64,000 bases of DNA from Winogradskya humida (lineage in GTDB: Bacteria; Actinomycetota; Actinomycetes; Mycobacteriales; Micromonosporaceae), in NCBI RefSeq assembly GCF_016862215.1, contig NZ_BOMN01000057.1:62001-126000 (forward strand), read 5' to 3'. Made by a program: the position numbers and the translations under genes. Every line of letters begins with the position of its first letter. Positions within the stretch are counted from its first letter, which is position 1. This document shows, piece after piece, positions 41,432 to 49,787 of the stretch. The notes below the pieces were generated by a model, which was not told the DNA's origin, made no database searches, and was given only the letters and a program-made list of their open reading frames with translations.

Positions 41432-42535
41432 ATGACGACCCCTCGCAAAACCCGTGTGGCGATCGTGTTCGGCGGCCGCAGCACCGAACACGCCATCTCG
41501 GCGGTCAGTGCCGGCAGCCTCATCGCCGCCCTCGACCCCGACGAGTACGAGGTGGTGCCGGTCGGCATCACGCGTGACGGCGCCTGGGTCCTGGCGGACG
41601 GCGACCAGCAGAACCTCGCCATCGAGGGCGGCAAGCTCCCCGAGATCACCAGCGCGTCCGGGAAGTCCGTGGTGCTTCCGGCCGACCCGACCGCCAACGG
41701 CCTGATGGTCGTCGACCCGGCCGGCGGGGTTGCCGCACTCTCCGGCGTGGACGTCGTCTTCCCGGTGCTGCACGGTGCGTACGGCGAGGACGGCACGATC
41801 CAGGGCATGCTCGAGATGGCCGGGATCCCGTACGTCGGCGCCAACGTCTTCGCCTCCGCGGCCGGCATGGACAAGGAGTTCACCAAGAAGCTCGCCGCCG
41901 CCGAGGGCATCCCCACCGGGCCCTATGTGGTGCTGCGGGCCGGTGTCTCGCTGAGCGAGGCAGACAAGGAGCGGCTCGGCCTGCCGGTCTTCGTGAAGCC
42001 GTCCCGGGCCGGCTCGTCCTACGGCATCAGCAAGGTCTCCGACTGGGCCGACCTGGACGACGCGATCGCCGAGGCCCGTCAGATCGACCCCAAGGTGCTC
42101 GTCGAGGCCGCCGTCGTGGGCCGCGAGATCGAGTGCGGCGTGCTCGAGGGCGAAGCCGGTGGTGCCCCCGAGGCGTCCCTGGTCGCCGAGATCCTGGTCA
42201 ACGCGACCGGCGACGACTTCTACGACTTCGAGGCCAAGTATCTCGGCGCGGGCACGCCCTACCAGCTCCCCGCCGACCTCAAGCCCGAGGTCGCGGACAA
42301 GGTCCGGGAGTACGCCTGCCGCACCTTCACCGCGCTCGACTGCGCCGGCCTGGCCCGCGTCGACTTCTTCGTCACGGCCGACGACGAGATCTACCTGAAC
42401 GAGATCAACACGATGCCCGGCTTCACGCCGACCTCGATGTTCCCGCTGATGTGGGCCGCGACCGGCCTGGAATACCCCAAGGTCGTCGACCGGCTGATCC
42501 GCAACGCGCTGCGTCGCGGCGTCGGCCTGCACTAG
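41432..42535 (+). CDS. ddl: D-alanine--D-alanine ligase
   Basis: Ddl makes the D-Ala-D-Ala dipeptide for peptidoglycan precursors. The 367-residue ATP-grasp protein has IVFGGRSTEHAISAVSAGSL, PVLHGAYGEDGTIQGMLEMA, VKPSRAGSSYG, and the metal-binding YLNEINTMPGFTPTSMFP. The ATG at 41432 starts MTTPRKTRVAIVFGG; a far longer upstream frame in phase runs through the convergent gene and is not real. There is no nearby sign of D-Ala-D-Lac (vancomycin-resistance) genes. Confidence 0.97.
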   Translation: MTTPRKTRVAIVFGGRSTEHAISAVSAGSLIAALDPDEYEVVPVGITRDGAWVLADGDQQNLAIEGGKLPEITSASGKSVVLPADPTANGLMVVDPAGGVAALSGVDVVFPVLHGAYGEDGTIQGMLEMAGIPYVGANVFASAAGMDKEFTKKLAAAEGIPTGPYVVLRAGVSLSEADKERLGLPVFVKPSRAGSSYGISKVSDWADLDDAIAEARQIDPKVLVEAAVVGREIECGVLEGEAGGAPEASLVAEILVNATGDDFYDFEAKYLGAGTPYQLPADLKPEVADKVREYACRTFTALDCAGLARVDFFVTADDEIYLNEINTMPGFTPTSMFPLMWAATGLEYPKVVDRLIRNALRRGVGLH

Positions 42536-42538
42536 GCG

Positions 42539-43174
42539 CTAGACGCACCCGTTAGGGACGCCCTGGGCGAGCGACTTGTCCGTCTCCACGACGATGTCGG
42601 AGAACTCGTTCGCCCACTGGGCCGCCTGGTCGTACTGCTTCGGCACCGTCACGGTCACCGGGACCTCGCGGTCCATGGTGGTGAATGCGGTGACCTCGGC
42701 CCGCTGATCGGCGTACCAGCAGACCCTGTTCATGTTCATCAGCTCGGAGTCCATCGGCACGCAGCCGGAACCCGCCGCGTCCATGGTCTCGCACGTCTTC
42801 GGCTGCGTGCCGCCGCAGGCGACGGTGATCGCCGGCTCGCCGTAGGCGGCGTTCTGCTCCGGCCCGGCGCTGACCTTGCGGCTTACCAGGTCGCGCACCT
42901 TCGCCGGCAGCTGCGAGGTCACCGCGAGACAGACCTCCGCCTGCCGGGCCGAGAGTTTGGGCGCGGCCATTTCAACAGCAGCACTGGGTACGACGGCGGG
43001 CTGCGACGCCACCGGATCGGCAGCCTTCTTCGCATCCGGAACGAGCTGCGAGAAGATTCCGAACGCGACAAGAGCCGCCACCGGCACGGCGACGACCGTG
43101 GCCCAGAGCGCGGCCTTTTTCGTCGTCCTGTCCTCTGCGGGGCTTTCCTCGGTGCGGGACTCCACGTCGACCAT
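42539..43174 (-). CDS. DUF3515-family membrane-anchored protein
   Basis: This 211-residue protein has a short acidic cytoplasmic N-terminus, one transmembrane helix (about residues 22-44) and an extracytoplasmic domain with five or six cysteines (VCLAVTSQLP, VACGGTQPKTCETMDAAGSG, VCWYADQRAEV, NGCV). This matches the actinobacterial DUF3515 family, which is regularly found between ddl and thiL. The function is unknown, but the position near peptidoglycan and thiamine genes is conserved. It ends 4 bp from the convergent ddl stop. Confidence 0.85.
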   Translation of the reverse strand: MVDVESRTEESPAEDRTTKKAALWATVVAVPVAALVAFGIFSQLVPDAKKAADPVASQPAVVPSAAVEMAAPKLSARQAEVCLAVTSQLPAKVRDLVSRKVSAGPEQNAAYGEPAITVACGGTQPKTCETMDAAGSGCVPMDSELMNMNRVCWYADQRAEVTAFTTMDREVPVTVTVPKQYDQAAQWANEFSDIVVETDKSLAQGVPNGCV

Positions 43175-43177
43175 GGG

Positions 43178-43411
43178 TCAGAGATTTACCACGGAGCAGG
43201 TCACCGTCCGGGTGATACCCGGCACCAACTGGATGTTGCTCACAATCATCCGGCCGAGCTCGTCGACCGTGTGCCCCTCGGCGAGCACCACGACGTCATA
43301 GGGACCCGTCACCGCGTCCACCCGGACGACACCCTGAATTTTGTCGATCGCGGCGGCCACGTCACGGGCCTTTCCGACCTCCGTCTGGATGAGGATGTAT
43401 GCCTGGACCAC
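43178..43411 (-). CDS. Lrp/AsnC ligand-binding domain protein (no DNA-binding domain)
   Basis: This 77-residue protein is only the RAM/Lrp effector domain: VVQAYILIQTEVGKA, GVVRVDAVTGPYDVVVLAEG. It lacks the helix-turn-helix of Lrp, so it may bind an amino acid and modulate other Lrp proteins or form octamers. The GTG at 43409-43411 is chosen because AGGAG lies 7 nt upstream; an in-frame GTG at 43432 lacks this. It is 3 bp upstream of the DUF3515 gene, in one operon, and diverges from thiL. Confidence 0.9.
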   Translation of the reverse strand: MVQAYILIQTEVGKARDVAAAIDKIQGVVRVDAVTGPYDVVVLAEGHTVDELGRMIVSNIQLVPGITRTVTCSVVNL

Positions 43412-43537
43412 GATTCGACTCCTATCCGCCACACCGGCGACTCGAACGTGAAACTACAGTACGGAGCGCGGTCCTTGCGGGGCGCATCGCTGGCACCGCT
43501 CACCTGAGCACCTGATCACGAAGGGGACGGTAGACAG

Positions 43538-44476
43538 TTGAGCATCGCGGAGGCCGGAGAATTCGGACTCATCGCCCGGATAACCGCGCGCCTGGAGTCC
43601 GGCCCGGCGAGCCTGCTCGGGCCCGGTGACGACGCGGCCGTGGTCGCCTCGCCCGACGGCCGGACGGTGGCGTCCACCGACGTTCTGGTCGAGGGCCGGC
43701 ACTTCCGCCGCGACTGGTGCAGCGCCGCCGACGTGGGACACCGCGCCGCCGCCGCCAACCTCGCCGACATCGCCGCGATGGGCGCGCGTCCCACAGCGCT
43801 GCTGGTCGCGCTCTGCGTGCCGCCGGATCTGGACGTCGCCTGGGCCGAGGACCTCGCCGGTGGGCTGTCGGCCGAGGCCGCCCGGGTCGGCGCGAGCGTG
43901 GTCGGCGGGGACATGTCGTCGAGCCCCACCCTGACGATCGCGGTCACGGCGCTCGGCGACCTCGGTGGTCAGGCCCCGGTGGTCCGCAGCGGCGCCCAGC
44001 CGGGAGACGTGGTGGCGCTGGCGGGGCGTACGGGCTACGGCGCGGCCGGCTACACGGTGCTCTCGCGCGGGTTCCGTACGCCCAAGGTGCTGGTCGAGGC
44101 CTACCGCCGCCCGGAAGTCCCGTATGCGGCCGGCCCCGAGGCGGCCCGGCTCGGCGCGACGTCGCTGATCGACATCTCGGACGGCCTCCTGCAGGACCTC
44201 GGCCACGTGGCGACCGCCAGCGTGGTCGGCATCGACATCAACCGCGACGCGTTCGAGGTGCCCGGGCAGATGCGGGACGCGGCGTCGGCGCTCGGCGTGG
44301 ACCCGTACGTCTGGCTGCTCGCCGGTGGTGATGATCATGCTCTGGCCGCGACCTTCCCACCCGGGGTGACCCTGCCCGACACCTGGCGGATCATCGGCAG
44401 CGTGCACGAGGGCACCGGCGTCACCGTCGACCGTAAGCCCTGGCAGGGCGGCATGGGATGGGATCACTTCCGCTGA
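43538..44476 (+). CDS. thiL: Thiamine-monophosphate kinase
   Basis: ThiL phosphorylates thiamine monophosphate to the active diphosphate with ATP. The 312-residue PurM-like protein has LLGPGDDAAVV near residue 28, STDVLVEGRHFRRDWCSAAD, NLADIAAMGARP, and ISDGLLQDLGH, all ThiL metal and substrate motifs. The start is a TTG at 43538, with AAGGGGACGG upstream; no ATG or GTG is closer. No TPP riboswitch is visible in the leader. The next gene (GNAT) begins 14 bp after its stop. Confidence 0.95.
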   Translation: MSIAEAGEFGLIARITARLESGPASLLGPGDDAAVVASPDGRTVASTDVLVEGRHFRRDWCSAADVGHRAAAANLADIAAMGARPTALLVALCVPPDLDVAWAEDLAGGLSAEAARVGASVVGGDMSSSPTLTIAVTALGDLGGQAPVVRSGAQPGDVVALAGRTGYGAAGYTVLSRGFRTPKVLVEAYRRPEVPYAAGPEAARLGATSLIDISDGLLQDLGHVATASVVGIDINRDAFEVPGQMRDAASALGVDPYVWLLAGGDDHALAATFPPGVTLPDTWRIIGSVHEGTGVTVDRKPWQGGMGWDHFR

Positions 44477-44490
44477 GATAGTTTTTCCCC

Positions 44491-44949
44491 GTGGAAGAGA
44501 TGGAGATCCGCGAGGCTCGCTTCGACGAGCCCGCGGTGCAGGCGCTCATCGCCCTGGCGATGGCAGAGCTCAGCAAAAGGTACGGCGGCAGCGGCGACGA
44601 CACCCCGGTGGCACCCTCGGACTTCGCGCCGCCGAACGGGTCGTTCTGGGTGGCGGCGGCGTCCGGGCGGCTGGTCGGGTGCGCGGGGTGGCGTTCGCAC
44701 GAGGACGACGCGGAGCTCAAGCGGATGTTCACGATCGCCGCGGCCCGGGGTCAGGGCGTCGCGCGACGGGTGCTCACGGCGATCGAGGAATCGGCACGGG
44801 CTCAGGGGCGTAAGCGGGTGATCCTCGAGACCGGGGACAAGCAGCCCGAGGCGATCGCGCTCTACGAGAAGTGCGGGTATGTCCGGATCGAGGACTTCGG
44901 GTTCTACAAGGGCGAAGAGGGCGTGCTGTCGTACGCGAAAGTCCTGTAA
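44491..44949 (+). CDS. GNAT-family N-acetyltransferase
   Basis: This 152-residue acetyltransferase has the acetyl-CoA motif ARGQGVARRVLTAIEESA (motif A, Q/RxxGxG/A) and a C-terminal EKCGYVRIEDFGFYKGEE. The substrate is unknown. The GTG start at 44491 has a TAGTTT -10-like element ending 6 nt upstream, so it may be a leaderless gene with its own promoter inside the thiL 3' region. A bidirectional terminator separates it from rpmB. Confidence 0.9.
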   Translation: MEEMEIREARFDEPAVQALIALAMAELSKRYGGSGDDTPVAPSDFAPPNGSFWVAAASGRLVGCAGWRSHEDDAELKRMFTIAAARGQGVARRVLTAIEESARAQGRKRVILETGDKQPEAIALYEKCGYVRIEDFGFYKGEEGVLSYAKVL

Positions 44950-44950
44950 C

Positions 44951-44995
44951 GCACTTAACCCCCGGGTCGTGGTGACCCGGGGGTTAGGAAAGTGC
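44951..44995. terminator. Bidirectional terminator between GNAT gene and rpmB
   Basis: A perfect 13-bp stem TAACCCCCGGGTC / GACCCGGGGGTTA (44956-44968 with 44974-44986) has loop GTGGT, and outer bases GCACTT and AAGTGC pair further. It lies between two convergent stops. Confidence 0.85.
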
Positions 44996-45000
44996 GGAAC

Positions 45001-45192
45001 TTAGGCGCGGACGACCTTGCCGGCCTTGATGCACGAGGTGCAAACCTTGAGCTTCTTGGTGTTGCCACCACCGGCAGGGGTGCGCACCGACTGGATGTTC
45101 GGGTTCCAGCGGCGGTTGGTCCGCCGGTGCGAGTGGGACACGTTGTGGCCGAAGCCCGGTCCCTTGCCACAGACGTCGCACACGCTAGCCAC
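45001..45192 (-). CDS. rpmB: 50S ribosomal protein L28, zinc-binding form
   Basis: L28 is a late-assembled 50S protein. The 63-residue sequence has [20 protein letters not shown] and [10 protein letters not shown]. The two CxxC pairs (residues 5-8 and about 51-54) make it the C+ (zinc-ribbon) paralogue; a C- paralogue is often induced by zinc starvation elsewhere in actinomycete genomes. The GTG at 45190-45192 has GGAG at good spacing. It is transcribed alone and diverges from the DAK2 gene. Confidence 0.95.
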   Translation of the reverse strand: MASVCDVCGKGPGFGHNVSHSHRRTNRRWNPNIQSVRTPAGGGNTKKLKVCTSCIKAGKVVRA

Positions 45193-45392
45193 GGGGTACT
45201 CCAAGGATTGATACGCCAGCATCGAAATTTCACACCGGCTGCGAACTGAGGGTGCTACGAATCAAAGGTGCCTGGGACAGATTGCGCCCGGGCAACCCAG
45301 CCAGGCTACCTGATGTCCCGGGCTCGCTGCCAATCGGCCCTTGTCAGCAGCGCGACCCGGCAAATGTCAGAGGTGGTTAGTAGGCTTTTCGC

Positions 45393-47168
45393 GTGCTGGA
45401 GACGCTGGATGCCGCCGCCGTACGCCGCTGGTGCGGCGCTGGGCTGGCCGCGCTCCGGGCCCACCAGCACGAGATCGACGAGCTGAACGTCTACCCGGTC
45501 CCGGACGGCGACACCGGCACCAACCTCGTCCTGACGCTCGCCTCCGCCGAGCAGGCCCTCTCCGAGCCCGACTCCCTGGCCCTCACTTCGGACGCCGGCC
45601 GCGAGACGCTGGTGGGGCGGATGATGCGGCGGATGGCCCGCGGGGCGCTGCTGGGTGCCCGCGGGAATTCCGGGGTGATCGTCTCGCAGATCCTGCGGGG
45701 GATGGCCGACGCGTTCTCGACCACGGTCTCGGTTCGCGGCAGCGAGCTGGCGCGGGCGTTGAAGACGGCGAGTGAGGCGGCTTATGCGGCGGTTGCCCGG
45801 CCGGTGGAGGGGACTGTTCTCTCTGTCGTGGCCGCGGCGGCCGAGGGGGCCGGGCGGCTCAAGTCCGACGACCTGCTCGCTGTCGCCCGCGAGGCAGCCC
45901 GGTCGGCGGCCGAGGCGCTCGCCCGCACCCCTCAGCAACTACCGATCCTGGCCCGCGCCGGCGTGGTCGACGCGGGTGGCCGCGGCCTCGTCGTCCTGCT
46001 CGACGCCCTGGTCGAGTCGCTCGGCGGCTCCCCCGACACCCCACCCTCCCGGCCCGCGATCACCGCCGGCCCCTCCGCTACGCCTGGCTCGCCCGGGGTT
46101 TCGAGTGAGCGGGGGGCCGCGCTCGATTTGGCGGGGCCGGGAGAGGCGCCAGGGCCGCAGGGGGTGGCGCTGGACTTTGTCGGGCCTGCTGTGGGGTCGG
46201 ACGCCACCTTTACCTATGGGCCGTCCGCCGGGCCTGCGGTGGAGCCGCCGGATCTGGGCTTCGGGTATGAGGTGCAGTATCTGCTGGATGCCGAGGCGGA
46301 GGCGGTGGACCGGCTTCGGGTGACGCTTGACGAGCTGGGGGATTCGCTGGTCGTGGTGGGGGCCGGTGAGGGTGACCCGCCGACCTGGAACGTCCACGTC
46401 CACGTCGACGACATCGGTGCGGCGCTGGAGGCGGGCGTGGTCGCCGGGCGGCCGCACCGCATCACCGTGACCCGGCTGGCCGACCAGCTCCACGCGCATG
46501 AGCCGCCGCCCGCGTCGTCCGAGCGCGGCACGGTGGTCGTCGCGGCGGGGGAGGGGCTTGCCGAGTTGTTCGCCGCGGAGGGCGCGGTGGTCGTCGGGCG
46601 TAATCCGTCGATCGCCGAGATGCTCGCCGCGATCAGGAGTGCCCGGGCGCGGGAGGTTGTGCTGCTGCCCAATGACGCGAACACGCTGGCGGTGGCCGGG
46701 ACGGCTGCTCAGGAGGCGGCTTCCGGGGGTGTGCGGGTGAGTGTCGTGCCCACCCGTTCGCCGGTGCAGGCGCTGGCGGCGCTGGCGGTGCGGGATCCGC
46801 GGCGGCGGTTCGACGACGAGGTCATCGGTATGGCCGAGGCGGCCGGGGCATGCCGTTACGGCGAGGTGACGACCGCCGCCCGAGAGGCGCTGACCGTTGC
46901 CGGGTGGTGCCGGCCCGGTGAGTTGATCGGGCTGGTGGACGGCGAGGTCAATGTGATCGGCGGGGTGCTCGACGAGGTGTGCCGGCGGCTGCTCGACCGG
47001 ATGCTCGGCGGCGGCGGGGAGCTGGTGACCCTGGTGCTGGGTGCCGACGCCCCCACCGATCTGGAAGAAGCGTTGCGCGGCCACCTCGCCCAGACGTGGC
47101 CGTTTGTCGAGTTGCAGTGTTATGCGGGCGGACAGCCTCGTTACCACCTGCTGGTTGGAGTGGAATGA
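45393..47168 (+). CDS. DAK2/FakA-like kinase-domain protein
   Basis: This 591-residue protein is the YloV/FakA type: N-terminal DAK2 (DhaL-like) ATP-binding domain (LNVYPVPDGDTGTNLVLTL near residue 34, GARGNSGVIVSQILRG near residue 87), a central ~100-residue domain with Cys/His possible zinc ligands, and a C-terminal DegV-like-related region. In firmicutes FakA phosphorylates fatty acids bound to FakB. A variable Pro/Gly/Ala linker lies at about residues 208-270. The GTG at 45393 has a TAGGCT -10 6 nt upstream, so it may be leaderless. Its stop overlaps recG by 4 bp. This linkage to recG is conserved in actinomycetes. Confidence 0.9.
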   Translation: MLETLDAAAVRRWCGAGLAALRAHQHEIDELNVYPVPDGDTGTNLVLTLASAEQALSEPDSLALTSDAGRETLVGRMMRRMARGALLGARGNSGVIVSQILRGMADAFSTTVSVRGSELARALKTASEAAYAAVARPVEGTVLSVVAAAAEGAGRLKSDDLLAVAREAARSAAEALARTPQQLPILARAGVVDAGGRGLVVLLDALVESLGGSPDTPPSRPAITAGPSATPGSPGVSSERGAALDLAGPGEAPGPQGVALDFVGPAVGSDATFTYGPSAGPAVEPPDLGFGYEVQYLLDAEAEAVDRLRVTLDELGDSLVVVGAGEGDPPTWNVHVHVDDIGAALEAGVVAGRPHRITVTRLADQLHAHEPPPASSERGTVVVAAGEGLAELFAAEGAVVVGRNPSIAEMLAAIRSARAREVVLLPNDANTLAVAGTAAQEAASGGVRVSVVPTRSPVQALAALAVRDPRRRFDDEVIGMAEAAGACRYGEVTTAAREALTVAGWCRPGELIGLVDGEVNVIGGVLDEVCRRLLDRMLGGGGELVTLVLGADAPTDLEEALRGHLAQTWPFVELQCYAGGQPRYHLLVGVE

Positions 47169-49399
47169 CCGACACGACCACCGAAGCCGGGCCAACCGAA
47201 GCGGCGCCCACCGTGACGACGACCAGCACGCCGCTGGCCAAGGTGCTCGGGGCGCGGGCTGCGAAGGCACTCGATACCCACCTCGACCTGAAAACGGCCG
47301 GGGATCTGATTTACCACTTCCCGCGCCGTTACGACGAGCGGGGCGAACACACCGATCTGCGGGAGCTCCAGGTGGGCGAGCAGGTCACCCTCCTGGCCCA
47401 GGTGAAGAGCCTTACCGTACGACCCATGCGTCAGCGCCGTGGCACCATGCTGGAGATCACCATCGGGGACGGTTCCGGGGCGACGCTGACCTGCACGTTC
47501 TTCAACCAGGCGTGGCGGGAGCGGGAGCTGCTGAAGGGCCGGTGGGGGCTGTTCGCGGGCAAGGTCACCGACTTCCGCGGCAAGCGTCAGCTCAACGGGC
47601 CCGCGTACCAGCTGCTCAAGGCCGACGCGACGCAGGACGAGGCGGCGGAGGAGATCGAGGAGTTCGCCGGGGCGCTGATCCCGGTCTACCCGGCGGCGGC
47701 CGCGATGCCGACGTGGACGATCGCCAAGCACGTGCGGACGGTGCTCGAGAATTTCCAGGCGCCCGATGATCCGCTGCCGGGCACGGTGCGGGCCAACCGC
47801 AACCTGGTCGGCATCGGTAAGGCGCTGCACGAGATCCACCGGCCGACGTCGCAGGAGGAGTTGTACAAGGCTAAATACCGGCTCAAGTGGGACGAGGCTT
47901 TCGCCGTACAGCTGACTCTGGTGCAGCGCAAGGCTCGCGCAGCCGAGTCTCCCGGACGGTCCCGGCCCCGCAGCGACACCGGGCTTCTGACGGCTTTTGA
48001 CGCGTCGCTGCCCTACGAGCTGACCGAGGGCCAGGCGCGGGTGGGTGAGGAGATCGCCGCGGATCTGGCGCGCTCGCATCCCATGCACCGGCTGCTGCAG
48101 GGCGAGGTCGGTTCCGGCAAGACCCTCGTCGCGGTGCGGGCCATGCTCCAGGTTGTCGACGCGGGCGGGCAGGCGGCGCTGCTGGCACCGACCGAGGTGC
48201 TCGCCACCCAGCACCATCGCAGCATCGGCGCGCAGCTCGGGGCGCTCGGCCGGGCCGGGGAGATCGACGGCGACCCCGAAGGCACCCAGCTCACCCTGGT
48301 GACCGGGTCGCTCGGGGCTGCCGCTCGCCGGGCCGCGCTGGCCAAGGTCGCGGACGGCACCGCAGGGATCGTCGTCGGCACGCACGCGCTGCTCTACGAG
48401 GGTGTCGACTTCAAGGATCTCGGCCTGGTGGTCGTCGACGAGCAGCACCGGTTCGGCGTGGAGCAGCGGGACGCGTTGCGGGCCAAGGCCGCCCAGCCGC
48501 CGCATGTGCTGGTCATGACGGCTACGCCGATTCCGCGTACGGTCGCCATGACCGTCTACGGCGACCTGGAGACGTCCACCCTGTCGCAGCTGCCGCGGGG
48601 GCGGTCGCCGATCGCCTCGCACGTCGTGCCCCCCGAGCGGCCCGCGTTCCTCGACCGGGCCTGGAAACGGGTCCTGGAGGAGGTGAAGGCCGGCCATCAG
48701 GCCTACGTGGTGTGCCCGCGGATCGGGGACGCGGCCGGCACCGAGGAGGACGGCGAGCCACCGAGCGACAACGAGCCCGCCCGCCGCCCGCCGCTCGCGG
48801 TCATGGACGTGGCGCCCATCCTCGAGGAGGGGCCGCTGCACGGGCTGCGCATCGGGATCCTGCACGGCCGGCTGCCGGCTGACGAGAAGGACGCGGTGAT
48901 GCGCCGGTTCGCTGCCGGTGACCTGGACGTGCTGGTGGCGACCACGGTCATCGAGGTCGGCGTGGACGTGCCGAACTCCACCGTCATGATCATCATGGAC
49001 GCCGACCGGTTCGGGGTCTCCCAGCTGCACCAGCTCCGCGGCCGGGTCGGCCGGGGTTCGGCGCCGGGGATCTGCCTGCTCGTCACCGAGGCCATGGAGG
49101 GCACCCCGGCCCGCGAGCGGCTCGACGCGGTGGCCTCCACGACGGACGGCTTCAAGCTGGCCGAGCTCGACCTGGAGCAGCGCCGCGAGGGTGACGTGCT
49201 GGGCGCGTCGCAGTCCGGCAAGCTCAGCCACCTGCGCCTGCTGTCGCTGCTGCGGGACAGCAAACTGATCCACGAGGCCCGGGCGGAAGCGATGGAGCTG
49301 GTCGGCGACGACCCGGCCCTCGCCAGGTTCCCGGCGCTGGCAGCCTCGGTGGCCCTGCTGGTCAACGAGGAACGAGCCGAGTATTTGGAGAAGGGTTGA
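47165..49399 (+). CDS. recG: ATP-dependent DNA helicase RecG
   Basis: RecG regresses stalled replication forks and migrates Holliday junctions. The 744-residue protein has an N-terminal wedge/OB domain (VTLLAQVKSLTVRPM near residue 75), Walker A GEVGSGKT at residues 313-320, motif II DEQH at 425-428, TATPIPRT (motif III) and the RecG-specific QLRGRVGRG (motif VI). The ATG at 47165 overlaps the DAK2 gene stop, so the two are coupled. It overlaps the DUF952 gene by 4 bp at its end. Confidence 0.97.
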   Translation: MTDTTTEAGPTEAAPTVTTTSTPLAKVLGARAAKALDTHLDLKTAGDLIYHFPRRYDERGEHTDLRELQVGEQVTLLAQVKSLTVRPMRQRRGTMLEITIGDGSGATLTCTFFNQAWRERELLKGRWGLFAGKVTDFRGKRQLNGPAYQLLKADATQDEAAEEIEEFAGALIPVYPAAAAMPTWTIAKHVRTVLENFQAPDDPLPGTVRANRNLVGIGKALHEIHRPTSQEELYKAKYRLKWDEAFAVQLTLVQRKARAAESPGRSRPRSDTGLLTAFDASLPYELTEGQARVGEEIAADLARSHPMHRLLQGEVGSGKTLVAVRAMLQVVDAGGQAALLAPTEVLATQHHRSIGAQLGALGRAGEIDGDPEGTQLTLVTGSLGAAARRAALAKVADGTAGIVVGTHALLYEGVDFKDLGLVVVDEQHRFGVEQRDALRAKAAQPPHVLVMTATPIPRTVAMTVYGDLETSTLSQLPRGRSPIASHVVPPERPAFLDRAWKRVLEEVKAGHQAYVVCPRIGDAAGTEEDGEPPSDNEPARRPPLAVMDVAPILEEGPLHGLRIGILHGRLPADEKDAVMRRFAAGDLDVLVATTVIEVGVDVPNSTVMIIMDADRFGVSQLHQLRGRVGRGSAPGICLLVTEAMEGTPARERLDAVASTTDGFKLAELDLEQRREGDVLGASQSGKLSHLRLLSLLRDSKLIHEARAEAMELVGDDPALARFPALAASVALLVNEERAEYLEKG

Positions 49400-49746
49400 T
49401 CCTGCACTTCTGCCCGCGCGCCGACTGGGAAGCGGCGCTCGAGACGGGCACATATCGCGCAGAGTCCCTGGAGACACAGGGATTCATCCACTGCTCGACC
49501 CCGCAGCAGGTGCACATCCCGGCGACGCTTCTCGCCCGGGGACGCACGGATCTGCAGCTGCTGGTGCTGGACGAGGCGCTGCTACCCGTACCCGTCGTCT
49601 GGGAAGACGGTGACCCACCGGATCCTGGCGGCATGCAGTTCCCGCACCTGTACGCCCCGATCCCGGTCGCGGCCGTGACCTCGGTGCACGAATGGCTTCC
49701 CGAACCGGACGGCAGCTTCGAGCCGCCGACCCACCTGGAGGCATAA
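49396..49746 (+). CDS. DUF952-family protein
   Basis: This 116-residue protein is a DUF952 member: LHFCPRADWEAALETGTYRA, GFIHCSTPQQV, LQLLVLDEALLP, and QFPHLYAPIPVAAV. The family is a small fold related to ADP-ribosyl-binding proteins, with no settled function. The TTG start at 49396 overlaps the recG stop (TTGA), so it is in the same operon. It ends at a strong bidirectional terminator. Confidence 0.88.
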   Translation: MILHFCPRADWEAALETGTYRAESLETQGFIHCSTPQQVHIPATLLARGRTDLQLLVLDEALLPVPVVWEDGDPPDPGGMQFPHLYAPIPVAAVTSVHEWLPEPDGSFEPPTHLEA

Positions 49747-49778
49747 AAAAGCGGGGGGCACGCGCCCCCCGCTTTTTC
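49745..49778. terminator. Bidirectional terminator after DUF952 gene and LPXTG gene 1
   Basis: A perfect 13-bp stem with A5GCG6 (49746-49758) and C6GCT5 (49765-49777) encloses CACGCG. It separates convergent genes and has T-tracts on both strands. Confidence 0.9.
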
Positions 49779-49787
49779 GATGCTGCC

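Noticed and set aside
41432-42535. Ddl as part of a glycopeptide-resistance cluster
   Set aside because: There are no vanH, vanX or vanRS homologues nearby, and the neighbours are the usual housekeeping genes.
43433-43537. TPP riboswitch before thiL
   Set aside because: The gap is only about 105 bp and has neither the CUGAGA nor the ACCUGAUC core of the THI element.
45193-45392. Possible extra small gene between rpmB and the DAK2 gene
   Set aside because: Only promoter-like sequence is visible, and no frame shows coding bias.
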